Positions 11,454 through 20,012 of a stretch of 64,000 nucleotides of DNA are shown in pieces. This stretch comes from Treponema sp. OMZ 787. Lineage in GTDB: Bacteria; Spirochaetota; Spirochaetia; Treponematales; Treponemataceae. The first letter of the stretch is position 1. The number at the start of each line of letters is the position of its first letter. Under the pieces are notes generated by a model that did no database searches, was not told where the DNA came from, and was given only the letters and a program-made list of their open reading frames with translations. The position numbers and the translations under genes are program-made. Location: positions 1-64,000 of the forward strand of contig NZ_CP051198.1 in the NCBI RefSeq assembly GCF_024181225.1, in the 5' to 3' direction.

Positions 11454-12456
11454 TATTCTTTCCCCTTAATTTTCTCATTGCCTCTGGATCTTGCCTTATA
11501 GTATTAATAGCATTAAGTAAAAATGCCAAAAATATAGAAAAAAACAAGGCTGCAAAAGTAAAAATTATGGATAGTTTACCTCTACTGGGATCTGATTTTA
11601 AATCCGGCACCTCAGGATATTCTAAAACTTGTAATATCGGAGTATTGCTATTTATCTTAATTTTAACCATTTCATATTGAGCCTTTAATTGAGCATAAAT
11701 AGCCTTTTGTGCAGATAGTTCTGCTCCAAGTTTTTCGGCATCAATACCAACAGAAGGTATATTATTATCATAAACATTCATGGAAGCAGTCTCAAGTCTT
11801 TTTAACTTCTCCGTAATATTGTCTATTTCTCCCAAAACATTTTTTATACTCTTTTCAAGATTTTCTTTTTCTATTCTATCTTTATCCAAACCAAGTTCAA
11901 TAAATTTATCATCATAGTATTTAACACAAAACATAACTACTTTTTGTGCAAATTCCGGATCTATATCTTTAAATCCTATTTCAAAAACACCAGTTTTATC
12001 ATCGAATTTAGTTTTTAGGTTCTTTGACAAAGCTTTACGGCTTTCTGCTTTTAGATGTTTTTTTATATTATATCTTTCAATTAAATCAAACTCTTCAACC
12101 ACGCTATCCAAGAACGAATTTGTAGTTGCCAAAAACATTGCCAGGCGGCTATAAGTTTGACCTACAGCAGGCCCCCCCATTAAACCGGCAAGACTACCTA
12201 AACCTGTCGACTCAAGTTTTCCTGCTAAATTTCCTCCTTTAGAATTGGAATCGTTTATAAGCATAAGAGCCTTAGGCATATACACATTAGGTAAATAAGA
12301 CTTTTCAGGCGGCAGTTTTAAAGAAATTAAGGAATACGTAAAAATAAAAACCGCTGCAAAAAAGGTAGTAAATATTATCAGCTTCTTGTATTTTAGTAAT
12401 ACGGCAAATAAGTCAATTAAACTTATTTCATCATTTGTGTTTTCTTGAATATCCAT
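11440..12456 (-). CDS. Wzz-type chain-length determinant protein
   Basis: Inner-membrane polysaccharide co-polymerase-like protein of 338 residues. It has the Wzz layout: short cytoplasmic N-terminus (EISLIDLFAVLLKYKKLI), first membrane helix at about 30-50, a large periplasmic region with coiled coil at about 190-260 (ENLEKSIKNVLGEIDNITEK), and a second helix at about 295-318 preceded by a Pro-rich stretch (PEVPDLKSDPSRGK) typical of the family. There is no C-terminal tyrosine kinase domain. It is probably the first gene of a two-gene unit with the SLBB exporter. A -10 box lies nine bases before the ATG and there is no Shine-Dalgarno sequence, so the mRNA may be leaderless. Confidence 0.85.
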   Translation of the reverse strand: MDIQENTNDEISLIDLFAVLLKYKKLIIFTTFFAAVFIFTYSLISLKLPPEKSYLPNVYMPKALMLINDSNSKGGNLAGKLESTGLGSLAGLMGGPAVGQTYSRLAMFLATTNSFLDSVVEEFDLIERYNIKKHLKAESRKALSKNLKTKFDDKTGVFEIGFKDIDPEFAQKVVMFCVKYYDDKFIELGLDKDRIEKENLEKSIKNVLGEIDNITEKLKRLETASMNVYDNNIPSVGIDAEKLGAELSAQKAIYAQLKAQYEMVKIKINSNTPILQVLEYPEVPDLKSDPSRGKLSIIFTFAALFFSIFLAFLLNAINTIRQDPEAMRKLRGKNNEKN

Positions 12457-12465
12457 AGAATTGTA

Positions 12466-12494
12466 ATTTTAGCATTTTTTTTGATTTATGTCTA
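12466..12494 (-). promoter_or_regulatory. Sigma70-type promoter of the wzz-like gene
   Basis: On the minus strand TAGACA and TAAAAT are separated by exactly 17 bases, and TGC before the -10 makes it an extended -10. The -10 ends nine bases before the ATG, so the transcript would start two or three bases upstream of the start codon. Confidence 0.6.
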
Positions 12495-12523
12495 GCAAAA
12501 TGCCGATACTAAAAATAAAGTTT

Positions 12524-13615
12524 TCAAGCCTCAAACTCTAAACTTACCTCGCCCGAAACCAATTCATTTTTTTTGCCATCCTTAGTTTCCATTATAAGAT
12601 GACCCAAATCGCTGATTCCCAAAACCAAGGCTTCATAGGGGGAGCCGACAAAGGGCAAAACCTTCACTTTTTTTCCTGTAAGGAGGGATAGGCTTTTATA
12701 TTCTTCCATTAATTTGCTTTGAGAATGCAGGCCGTAAAGGGCTTCTATCAGCCTCGATATAATAGAAGAAGCTAGGGCATTCCGGCTGAAAGAAGAGACT
12801 TCTTTAAACGGGATACCGGCTTTGCCGGAAAGTGAAAGAGTCTCACTAAAAAGTGAGCCGGCCTTATTTTTAAGTTCGGGAGGAAAATTCGAGTCTTTTA
12901 CATTGAGGCCTATGCCGATAATTACGGCTTGCACTGAGGAAGTTTCCATATCGATAATTCCCTCACTTAAAATGCCGCAGATTTTTTTTCCGTTAAGATA
13001 GATATCGTTTACCCATTTTATTTTTGGAGCAAAGCCCAGTTCTTGTAAACAGCGGCAGATGACTACTGCCGAAATTGCCGTGTAAAGACTTGGATCGGGA
13101 GCTTCCCTATTATCTTTTACCCGAATTGAGGGGTAAAAAATAAGACTAAAATAGAGGCCTGCTCCTTCAGGTGAATAAAAGTTTCGCGAAAAGCGGCCCC
13201 TTCCGGCACTTTGGTGCTCAGCAAAGAGAAGAGTTCCGTGGAGCAGCTCTGAATTGCTGCAAGAATTCAACATCCTTTTCGCCTCGGTGTTTGTAGAATC
13301 TATCGTCTTAAAAACCTCGATTTTACCGCCGCAAACAGATTTTGCAAGTCCGGATAAGTTCTTTTCGATAAAAAAAGCGTTTAACACATCGGAAGAAGAC
13401 TTTAGGACATAGCCTCTATTTTTTCCGCCTTCTATATCATAGCCTTCGCCCCGCAGTTTTTGTACGGCCTTCCAAACGGAAACCCGCGAAAGCCCCAAGC
13501 GCAAAGCAGCTTCTTCACCCGAAAGAGGTTTTCCGTTTTGTTCTATCAGCATATCCAAAAGGATATCGCTCGTTGTCCTTGATATAAGCTCTCCCATAAA
13601 ATCGAATTCTAGCAT
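12524..13615 (-). CDS. birA: Bifunctional biotin-protein ligase / biotin operon repressor
   Basis: Attaches biotin to carboxylase carrier proteins via biotinyl-AMP and probably represses biotin genes. The 363-residue product has an N-terminal winged helix (LSGEEAALRLGLSRVSVWKAVQKLRGEG), then the ligase domain with the ATP/biotin loop AEHQSAGRGRFSRNF, the KIKWVNDIYLNGKKICGIL core, and a C-terminal SH3-like domain. The first ATG (13615) is used because AAGGAAAAAT precedes it; an internal ATG six codons on has no ribosome site. The family is well defined. The neighbouring acyl-CoA ligase is divergent. Confidence 0.93.
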   Translation of the reverse strand: MLEFDFMGELISRTTSDILLDMLIEQNGKPLSGEEAALRLGLSRVSVWKAVQKLRGEGYDIEGGKNRGYVLKSSSDVLNAFFIEKNLSGLAKSVCGGKIEVFKTIDSTNTEAKRMLNSCSNSELLHGTLLFAEHQSAGRGRFSRNFYSPEGAGLYFSLIFYPSIRVKDNREAPDPSLYTAISAVVICRCLQELGFAPKIKWVNDIYLNGKKICGILSEGIIDMETSSVQAVIIGIGLNVKDSNFPPELKNKAGSLFSETLSLSGKAGIPFKEVSSFSRNALASSIISRLIEALYGLHSQSKLMEEYKSLSLLTGKKVKVLPFVGSPYEALVLGISDLGHLIMETKDGKKNELVSGEVSLEFEA

Positions 13616-13683
13616 ATTTTTCCTTTTTTTTCTATTGCAACCTTTTGGGAACGGCCTTGTCTATTATTTTATAGGGTGAAACT

Positions 13684-15336
13684 ATGTTTTATAAAGAATA
13701 TATAAACTATATTGAAAGCGATGATTGGGAAACCGTACATAACTCTTTTTCAGTCAAAGCTCCCGAAAATTTTAATTTTGCTTATGACATAATAGATAGA
13801 ATGGCGAAAAAAAGCCCTGAAACGGAAGCCCTCGTCTGGTGCGACGAAACCGAAGAAAGGATTTTTTCGTTCGGAGAATTGGCAAAACAAATAAATAAGA
13901 CGGCAAACTTTTTTAAGGCGATGGGAATAGGAAAAGGCGACACGGTTTTGCTTTTTTTGAGAAGAAGATACGAATTTTGGTTCGTTCTTCCGGCTCTGCA
14001 CAAGATCGGAGCCATAGCCGTCCCTGCGACGGTTCAGCTTGCAGCCCACGACATTGAGTACAGAATTCAATCCGCCAATATAAAAATGGTCATGGCCGTA
14101 CAAGAAAAAAACTTGCAGGAAGAAATTCAAAAGGCTGCCGAATCAGCCTATAATAAGCCCCTTCTTGTTTGGGTACATGACGAGATGGAAGGCTGGATTT
14201 CCTTTGATAAGCTTGTAAAAAATATGAGCGATGAGTTTACGCCCCCCGCAGGAGAAGCCTATCCTTGCGGAAAAGACATAGCTCTTTTGTACTTTACTTC
14301 CGGCACTTCGGGTAATCCCAAAATGGTAGAACATAATTTTCTATATCCGCTCGGGCACATAGCAACGGCAAAGTTTTGGCAAAATGTCAAAGAAGGCGGA
14401 AGGCACTTAAGCGTTGCGGAAACAGGCTGGGCTAAGGCCATGTGGGGAAAGATCTACGGGCAGTGGCTTTGCGGTTGTTCCGTCTTTGTGTACGACATGA
14501 AAATGTTCATACCTAAAAATATGCTCGAAAAACTATCGAAATACAAGGTAACTTCATTTTGCGCTCCGCCGACGGTTTACAGATACTTAATCCGTGAAAA
14601 TATAGAAGACTATGATTTATCTTCTCTCGAAGAGTGCACAACGGCAGGCGAAGCCTTGAGCATGGATATTTTCAACACCTTTAAAGAAAAAACCGGATTG
14701 GAGCTGCGCGAGGGCTACGGCCAAACGGAGCTTACCCTCACAACCGGCACCTTCCCCGGCATGAAAATAAAACCCGGCTCGATGGGAAAACCGGCCCCCG
14801 GCTATGAAATAGATATTATCCGCCCCGACGGTTCTTCTTGCGAGGCAGGAGAATCGGGAGAAATCATTCTGCGTCTGGATAAAAAAGTTCCCTTCGGCAT
14901 GTTCGGCGGCTATTATAAAAATGAAGAAAAAACGGCAGAGGTTTTTAAGGACGGAGTTTATCACACGGGAGATGCAGCCTATAGGGATGAGGACGGCTAT
15001 TTTTGGTTTGAAAGCCGAACCGATGACCTTATAAAAAGCTCCGGCTTCCGTATAAGCCCCTTCGAGGTGGAATCGGTTTTGCTTCAACACCCGGCTGTTT
15101 TTGAATGTGCGGTAACCGGAGTTCCCGACCCAAAAAGAGGACAGGCTGTAAAGGCCTTTGTTGTTTTAAACAAAACGTACAAGCCGAGCCAAGCCTTGGA
15201 AAAGGAGCTTATGTTCTTTGCAAAGAAAAATGCAGCCCTCTACAAGGCTCCGCGCTCTCTCGAATTTGTAGAAGCCCTGCCTAAGACCCACAACGGCAAG
15301 ATAAGCAGAGCCGCCATAAGGAGCCGAAAGGATTGA
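13684..15336 (+). CDS. AMP-forming acyl-CoA synthetase (acetyl/medium-chain type)
   Basis: Activates a carboxylic acid with ATP to acyl-AMP and then acyl-CoA. The 550-residue ANL-superfamily protein has the P-loop LLYFTSGTSGNPKMVEH at about 199-215, GYGQTEL at about 345, the hinge region FWFESRTDDLIKSSGFRISPFEVE, and the catalytic lysine in PKTHNGKISRAAIR near the C-terminus. Similarity is closest to medium-chain acyl-CoA ligases (AcsM type) rather than the long-chain type. The substrate cannot be fixed from sequence. It is divergent from birA and upstream of fabF, which fits a lipid role. Confidence 0.88.
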   Translation: MFYKEYINYIESDDWETVHNSFSVKAPENFNFAYDIIDRMAKKSPETEALVWCDETEERIFSFGELAKQINKTANFFKAMGIGKGDTVLLFLRRRYEFWFVLPALHKIGAIAVPATVQLAAHDIEYRIQSANIKMVMAVQEKNLQEEIQKAAESAYNKPLLVWVHDEMEGWISFDKLVKNMSDEFTPPAGEAYPCGKDIALLYFTSGTSGNPKMVEHNFLYPLGHIATAKFWQNVKEGGRHLSVAETGWAKAMWGKIYGQWLCGCSVFVYDMKMFIPKNMLEKLSKYKVTSFCAPPTVYRYLIRENIEDYDLSSLEECTTAGEALSMDIFNTFKEKTGLELREGYGQTELTLTTGTFPGMKIKPGSMGKPAPGYEIDIIRPDGSSCEAGESGEIILRLDKKVPFGMFGGYYKNEEKTAEVFKDGVYHTGDAAYRDEDGYFWFESRTDDLIKSSGFRISPFEVESVLLQHPAVFECAVTGVPDPKRGQAVKAFVVLNKTYKPSQALEKELMFFAKKNAALYKAPRSLEFVEALPKTHNGKISRAAIRSRKD

Positions 15337-15347
15337 TAAAATACGGC

Positions 15348-15376
15348 TTGACAGAGAGGCCTCAAGCAAGTACACT
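15348..15376 (+). promoter_or_regulatory. Promoter upstream of fabF
   Basis: Perfect -35 TTGACA, 17-bp spacer, and a weaker -10 TACACT. It predicts a roughly 100-nt leader for fabF that contains a small inverted repeat (TGTTAT/ATAACA) around 15390-15410. An AAGGAG ribosome site sits seven bases before the fabF ATG. Confidence 0.55.
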
Positions 15377-15482
15377 TTGTGCTATAAACTGTTATGTGAA
15401 AAGAATAACATAAAAAAAATTCTTTAACTGAAAAAAATAAAGAGAACAAAATGCGGAAGACTTACGCAAAAAAGGAGTTTAT

Positions 15483-16718
15483 ATGAGAAGAGTTGTAATT
15501 ACAGGCCTCGGTGCCGTAACCCCCATAGGAAACACTCTTGATGAAACATGGGAAGGAATCAAAGAAGGTAAATGCGGAATCGGAAACATTACCCAATTTG
15601 ATTGTACCGATTTTAAGATTCAGATAGCGGCAGAAGTAAAAAACTTTGATGCTTCACAATTTATGGATAAAAAAGATGCCCGAAAGATGGCACGCTTTAC
15701 CCAATTTGCCGTAGCCGCAGCTTCACAGGCAATGAAGGATGCAGGTCTTTCAAAAGAAAACATCGATGCAAACCGCACAGGTATAATACTCGGAAACGGT
15801 ATAGGCGGTTTTGAAATCTACCAAGAAGCCTTTAAAAAATACTTTCAAGTCGCTCCGGATCGCATTCCGCCGATGACTGTTCCCCTTCTTATTCCTAATG
15901 AGGCAGCCGGAAACATAAGTATGCAGTTTGGTATAAAAGGCCCGTCTTGGACCTTGGCCACAGCCTGTGCCTCAGGTACCGACGCCCTCGGAAACGCCCT
16001 AGACCTAGTACGCTCAGGCCGTGTAGATGTTTGCGTTTCGGGCGGAACGGAATCCACAATTACAGGTTTCGGAATAAGCGGCTTTACAATTTTGCAAACC
16101 CTCGCTTCGGGCGATCCGGCACAGGCTTGCTGTCCCTTCGATAAAAAGCGTTCAGGCTTTGTAATGGGCGAAGGCTCAGGCATTCTCATCCTCGAAGAAT
16201 ATGAACACGCAAAAAAAAGAGGAGCCAAAATATACGCAGAGTTTGCAGGTTATGGAGCATCTTCCGATGCCTATCACTTAACCAGCCCCGATCCCTCAGG
16301 AGACGGAGGAGCTTTAGCCATTACCAATGCCTTAGCCGATGCAGGCGTAAAACCTGAAGAAGTTCAATACTACAATGCTCACGGAACCTCGACACCAATC
16401 AACGACCCTGCAGAAACGGCCATGATTAAAAAGGCCTTCGGCGACCATGCGTATAAAATGAAGGTTTCTTCTACCAAGTCGATGATAGGTCACTGCTTAG
16501 GTGCCGCAGGAGCTCTTGAAGCTATTTTCTGTATAAAGGCAATGGAAGAAGGATTTTATCCCCCGACCATCAACCTAACCGAACCCGACCTTGAAGCAGG
16601 CTGCGATTTGGACTATGTTCCGAACAAGGGCGTCAAAGGCGAAATAAACTGTGCCGCCTCAGGCTCCCTCGGTTTCGGAGGCCACAACGGTGTCGCCGTC
16701 TTCAAAAAGATAAAGTAA
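15483..16718 (+). CDS. fabF: 3-oxoacyl-[acyl-carrier-protein] synthase II
   Basis: Condensing enzyme that elongates acyl-ACP with malonyl-ACP in fatty-acid synthesis. The 411-residue thiolase-fold protein shows the catalytic Cys in TACASGTDALG at about 163-165, the first His in NAHGTSTPINDPAE, the Lys/His region STKSMIGHCLGAAGA and the C-terminal NSLGFGGHN-like loop (SGSLGFGGHNG). The length and motifs are those of FabF rather than FabB or FabH. No other fab genes are adjacent. A strong intrinsic terminator follows. Confidence 0.96.
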   Translation: MRRVVITGLGAVTPIGNTLDETWEGIKEGKCGIGNITQFDCTDFKIQIAAEVKNFDASQFMDKKDARKMARFTQFAVAAASQAMKDAGLSKENIDANRTGIILGNGIGGFEIYQEAFKKYFQVAPDRIPPMTVPLLIPNEAAGNISMQFGIKGPSWTLATACASGTDALGNALDLVRSGRVDVCVSGGTESTITGFGISGFTILQTLASGDPAQACCPFDKKRSGFVMGEGSGILILEEYEHAKKRGAKIYAEFAGYGASSDAYHLTSPDPSGDGGALAITNALADAGVKPEEVQYYNAHGTSTPINDPAETAMIKKAFGDHAYKMKVSSTKSMIGHCLGAAGALEAIFCIKAMEEGFYPPTINLTEPDLEAGCDLDYVPNKGVKGEINCAASGSLGFGGHNGVAVFKKIK

Positions 16719-16752
16719 GGGCTTTATTTTAAAAGCGGAAAACAAATAAGAT

Positions 16753-16797
16753 AAAACCGTTCAAAATGTATGGACTTCCGACATTTTGAACGGTTTT
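16753..16797 (+). terminator. Rho-independent terminator after fabF
   Basis: A perfect 17-bp inverted repeat (16753-16769 with 16781-16797) around an 11-base loop; the 3' arm runs into six T residues. The core arm is AACCGTTCAAAATGT. Confidence 0.85.
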
Positions 16798-16804
16798 TTG
16801 TTGG

Positions 16805-16833
16805 TTGAAAAAGGACAGGTTTTGATGTAGGAT
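16805..16833 (+). promoter_or_regulatory. Orphan promoter-like copy in the fabF to toxin-antitoxin gap
   Basis: TTGAAA, 17 bases, TAGGAT. The same promoter-like block occurs before the HIT gene at 17897-17925, with about 24 of 31 aligned bases identical. No gene starts directly downstream here. The 328-bp gap 16719-17046 otherwise holds only the fabF terminator and the antitoxin promoter; I see no convincing ORF. Confidence 0.4.
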
Positions 16834-17005
16834 ATAAATAGGGCTGATTTATGTTATGTGAACTGCCTTCCGGACAGCATTTGCTAAAATAGGAAACAGA
16901 AAGTGGAAAACTTTATTAAGTATTGCATATTTTTGATAAATTCAGTTGACTGTGTCATATCACAAAATACAAAAAAATAACCGTATAGAAAAATTTGATA
17001 CAATA

Positions 17006-17014
17006 TGCTATAAT
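17006..17014 (+). promoter_or_regulatory. Extended -10 promoter of the toxin-antitoxin operon
   Basis: TGCTATAAT is a perfect extended -10 element, which can work without a good -35. The predicted start is near 17021, then GGAGG at 17036-17040 and the antitoxin ATG at 17047. Confidence 0.6.
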
Positions 17015-17046
17015 CAGAAATAAGATTTACTTTTGGAGGTTTTATT

Positions 17047-17289
17047 ATGGAAACAGCACTTGCTAGAGTAACAGCCACAGCTGTAGCACTTCCATACGAA
17101 GACAGGGTTGAACTCCTCTCAGTTTTAGTAAAATCTATAGCTAAACCTGTAAGCCATGACTCAAAAAAAGAAGATAAAAATTGGTCTAAAATGCTTGACT
17201 CTTATACAGGATGTATGGGTGGACTTTGGGCAAACGAGGATCCTGTTGAATATCAGCGGAGATTGCGCGAGGATAGAATAATTGGCTGA
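17047..17289 (+). CDS. Putative antitoxin of a PIN-domain toxin-antitoxin pair
   Basis: An 80-residue protein with no family I can name with certainty. Its N-terminal half (VALPYEDRVELLSVLVKSI) resembles the helix of addiction-module proteins, and the C-terminus is charged (QRRLREDR), as in antitoxins that wrap the toxin. GGAGG lies six bases before the ATG. The stop overlaps the downstream PIN gene by eight bases, the standard antitoxin-toxin arrangement. The role is inferred mainly from position, size and overlap. Confidence 0.65.
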   Translation: METALARVTATAVALPYEDRVELLSVLVKSIAKPVSHDSKKEDKNWSKMLDSYTGCMGGLWANEDPVEYQRRLREDRIIG

Positions 17290-17698
17290 GTGTGTTTTTG
17301 TTGATACAAACCCGTTGATTTATCTTCTTGATAATGTACAGCCATTTGTTTTACCCGTAAAAAAATTTCTTCTGAGATATAAAAATTTAAATGCAGAATT
17401 TTATACCTCGACAGTTACCGATGCTGAATTTTTTGTAAAACCGATAGAAGAAAACCAGTTGGATAAAATTGACTTGTATAAGAATTTTCTTTTAAATTTT
17501 GGTTTTCTGAAATGCTATATAAACGATGCGATTGCTGAACGAGCTGCAAAAATACGTGCAAAACATAAAGGCGTAAAATTGGGTGATGCATTACAGTTGG
17601 CTTCAAGTATAGAATGCGGATGCAATTATTTTCTTACAAATGATGCACATCTAAAACAAGTTGTGGAAGTTAATGTTGTATACATAGGTGATTTGTAA
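17282..17698 (+). CDS. PIN-domain toxin (VapC-like ribonuclease)
   Basis: A 138-residue PIN-domain protein. The conserved acids are visible: Asp in VFVDTNPLIYLL at the N-terminus, Glu in TDAEFF, Asp in KLGDALQLAS and Asp in FLTNDAHL. Such proteins are Mg-dependent ribonucleases neutralised by the adjacent antitoxin. The start is a TTG at 17282, eight bases inside the antitoxin gene, with GAGG upstream; no ATG gives a complete PIN fold because the first Asp lies at residue 8. An attC-like sequence follows within 30 bp, which suggests the pair moved as a gene cassette. Confidence 0.82.
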   Translation: MAECVFVDTNPLIYLLDNVQPFVLPVKKFLLRYKNLNAEFYTSTVTDAEFFVKPIEENQLDKIDLYKNFLLNFGFLKCYINDAIAERAAKIRAKHKGVKLGDALQLASSIECGCNYFLTNDAHLKQVVEVNVVYIGDL

Positions 17699-17723
17699 AA
17701 AGGTACACATAAAACCCGCCTCA

Positions 17724-17824
17724 ACCTAACATTGCGTACAAGCCGCAAATGCAGGTTTTAAGCGAATATTCAGCTATCATTTTATCATTTATCTGCCATA
17801 CTGCATAGCCATGCTGAGTTAGAT
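17724..17824 (+). other. attC-like integron recombination site (candidate)
   Basis: Ends match the attC consensus: ACCTAAC (RYYYAAC) at 17724-17730 and GTTAGAT (GTTRRRY) at 17818-17824. The segment after the left core, ATTGCGTACAAGCCG, closely resembles the conserved left part of classical attC sites. Complementary blocks run inward in register: CTAAC/GTTAG, GCGT/ATGC (one wobble) and ATGCAG/CTGCAT. It is directly downstream of the toxin gene in cassette orientation. T. denticola is known to carry a chromosomal integron; no integrase is in this window. The 279-bp gap 17699-17977 holds only this and the HIT promoter. Confidence 0.45.
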
Positions 17825-17896
17825 CTTTGCTATGGCTTTTAGTCTGTAACTATGGGTACATTCTCTGGCTTGTAGACACAAATGCTTTTTTCTTAC

Positions 17897-17925
17897 TTGA
17901 AAAAAATAAGGTATTGATGTAGGAT
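17897..17925 (+). promoter_or_regulatory. Promoter of the HIT gene
   Basis: TTGAAA, 17 bases, TAGGAT; a near copy of the block at 16805-16833. The HIT gene starts 52 bp downstream behind TAGGAGA. Confidence 0.45.
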
Positions 17926-17977
17926 TAAGGATGAATAAGTTTTGTTAAGAATATAATCTAAATAGGAGACAGCAAAA

Positions 17978-18403
17978 ATGGATAATTGTATACTTTGTAA
18001 AATTATTAAAGGCGAAATACCCGCAAGTAAGATTTATGAAGATGATGATTGCTTAGCATTTTTGGATATTCAGCCTGTAAACGCAGGCCATGTATTAATA
18101 ATTCCCAAAATACACGAACAATACATATATAAAATCGATGACAAGATAACATCTAAAATGTTTATGGTAACAAATAAAATTAACAAAGCAATACGTCAGT
18201 CTAAAATAAAATGTGAGGGTATTAACTATTTTTTAGCAGATGGAGAAGCAGCCTTTCAAGAAGTGAGCCATGCTCATATACATTGTTTCCCAAGATATAA
18301 AGATGACGGATTTAAACTACAGTTTTCTGAAAGGTACTATAATCACAAACCGAATAGAGAAGATCTGGAGAGTGTAGCTAAGGAAATACGAGAAAATTTG
18401 TAA
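17978..18403 (+). CDS. HIT-family nucleotide-binding protein
   Basis: Histidine-triad hydrolase of 141 residues, the HinT/protein-kinase-C-interacting type that cleaves AMP-lysine or related phosphoramidates. Visible features are CILCKIIKGEIPASKIYEDDDCLAFLDI at the N-terminus, AGHVLIIPK, and the triad SHAHIHCFPRY (HxHxHxxP form). The Cys pair near the N-terminus (CILC) may bind zinc. GGAGA precedes the ATG. It lies between a toxin-antitoxin pair and McrBC, but nothing in the sequence ties it functionally to either. Confidence 0.92.
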   Translation: MDNCILCKIIKGEIPASKIYEDDDCLAFLDIQPVNAGHVLIIPKIHEQYIYKIDDKITSKMFMVTNKINKAIRQSKIKCEGINYFLADGEAAFQEVSHAHIHCFPRYKDDGFKLQFSERYYNHKPNREDLESVAKEIRENL

Positions 18404-18477
18404 AGTAAACAGTGATGATAAAATAAAATTATTTTTATCTTATTAAACATATCAATATTAAATATGGAGACGTGCAA

Positions 18478-20007
18478 ATGTTAATTGATGCTATTGAACG
18501 AGAAAAGGATAAAATTTACGAAGAATTCAACAATGAATTTCCTTTAGAAAGAGTACGAAATTTAACTTTGGAAGAATATACAAATACAGAAAGGAGTAAC
18601 TCATTTTGTTATTGGGTTGAGAAAAAAACAGAAAAGCTCGGCTCGATATGGGGCGGATCAGCTTATAAATTTGGCATATTTAAAATAGGCGGTAAAATAA
18701 AGGGAAGAAATGGAACTTTATCAGATAATGAATATGCCTGGTATAATAAATATGGAAAAGATCGACAGGAAGCCTATGAAAATGTACATTCAAATATTAT
18801 AAAAATTATTGAAGCAGCTCAAAATGGTAATTTTGAAGCAATAGATTTAATTGATTTAGGAGACGCATATAAATGGAAAATTGCTTTTTTATACTCTAAT
18901 AAAAAACTGCTAAATATTTATTTGTCAAAAGCCATATTATATTTGGCAAATAAATATGATGGAAGTTTTACTATAAACAGTCCTATTTCAAAAATGCAAG
19001 AAGTTATACTTTCGAACTGCGATTCTAAAAAAACTATATGGCAAAAAGGAGATGAATTATGGAGTATTTGGGAAAATAGTCCTGAGGCAAGAAAAGATAA
19101 TACTGAACAAGAAGATGATGAATCTGATACAAATGATTTAATTCTCAAAACAAATATACAAAATTACAAAAACTTCCTTAAAAAGCATCACAATATAATT
19201 TTACACGGTGCTCCCGGAACGGGGAAAACATATCTTGCAAAACATATAGCAGAACTCATGAATGCAGAAACGGAATTTGTTCAGTTTCATCCAAGTTATG
19301 ACTATACGGATTTTGTTGAAGGCCTAAGGCCTGTAAATAATGCCGATAAAACTAACCTGATTTTTGAGCGTAAAGACGGTTCGTTTAAGGCGTTCTGTAA
19401 AAAAGCATTTCGGAATTTACAAGATAATATTTCGGAAATCTCCGAGCCTATAAAGCAAAAAGATTTTATTTTTATTATCGATGAAATCAATCGCGGAGAA
19501 ATAAGTAAAATTTTTGGAGAACTTTTCTTTTCCGTTGATCCCGGTTACCGTGGTGAAAAAGGACTTGTAAAAACACAGTATCAGAATCTTGTTGAAACAG
19601 GCGATATTTTTGAAGACGGCTTTTATGTTCCCGAAAATGTTTACATCATCGGTACAATGAACGATATTGACCGAAGTGTTGAAAGCATGGATTTTGCTAT
19701 GAGACGAAGGTTTGCTTTTAAAGAAATTACAGCCGCTCAGAGTGCAGAAAATTTTGAACTTTCAGAAAACACAAAAAAACGTATGGAGAGCCTCAACAAT
19801 GCAATAAGCAAAATTGACGGTCTTAATTCTGCATATCATATAGGAGCTGCTTACTTTAAGCAACTGGATGACGGCATGGAAACTTCTGATGAACTTTGGG
19901 AAAATTCTTTGCATGATCTTCTTGTTGAATATTTAAAAGGAAATGGAAATGAAGAAAGCAATCTTGAATTATTAAAGAATGCTTTTGATATGATAAATAT
20001 TGAATAA
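18478..20007 (+). CDS. mcrB: McrB-like GTPase of a type IV restriction system
   Basis: AAA+ GTPase motor of a modification-dependent restriction complex. Of 509 residues, the first ~210 form the modified-DNA-reading region typical of many McrB homologues (CYWVEKKTEKLGSIWGGSAYKFGI). The motor domain has Walker A LHGAPGTGKTYLAKHI, the McrB motif FHPSYDYTDFVEGLRP, Walker B FIIDEINRGEISKIFGELFF and the GTP-specificity motif GTMNDIDRSVESMDFAMRRRF. The ATG at 18478 is chosen because TGGAGA lies eight bases upstream; the in-frame GTG at 18472 would be too close. mcrC starts five bases after the stop. Confidence 0.9.
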   Translation: MLIDAIEREKDKIYEEFNNEFPLERVRNLTLEEYTNTERSNSFCYWVEKKTEKLGSIWGGSAYKFGIFKIGGKIKGRNGTLSDNEYAWYNKYGKDRQEAYENVHSNIIKIIEAAQNGNFEAIDLIDLGDAYKWKIAFLYSNKKLLNIYLSKAILYLANKYDGSFTINSPISKMQEVILSNCDSKKTIWQKGDELWSIWENSPEARKDNTEQEDDESDTNDLILKTNIQNYKNFLKKHHNIILHGAPGTGKTYLAKHIAELMNAETEFVQFHPSYDYTDFVEGLRPVNNADKTNLIFERKDGSFKAFCKKAFRNLQDNISEISEPIKQKDFIFIIDEINRGEISKIFGELFFSVDPGYRGEKGLVKTQYQNLVETGDIFEDGFYVPENVYIIGTMNDIDRSVESMDFAMRRRFAFKEITAAQSAENFELSENTKKRMESLNNAISKIDGLNSAYHIGAAYFKQLDDGMETSDELWENSLHDLLVEYLKGNGNEESNLELLKNAFDMINIE

Positions 20008-20012
20008 TTTTT

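Noticed and set aside
14617-15090. 157-codon open frame on the minus strand
   Set aside because: Antisense to the acyl-CoA ligase; no promoter or ribosome site and no recognisable domain.
16884-17078. 64-codon minus-strand frame in the fabF to antitoxin gap
   Set aside because: It overlaps the antitoxin promoter and start region, has no ribosome site and resembles no family.
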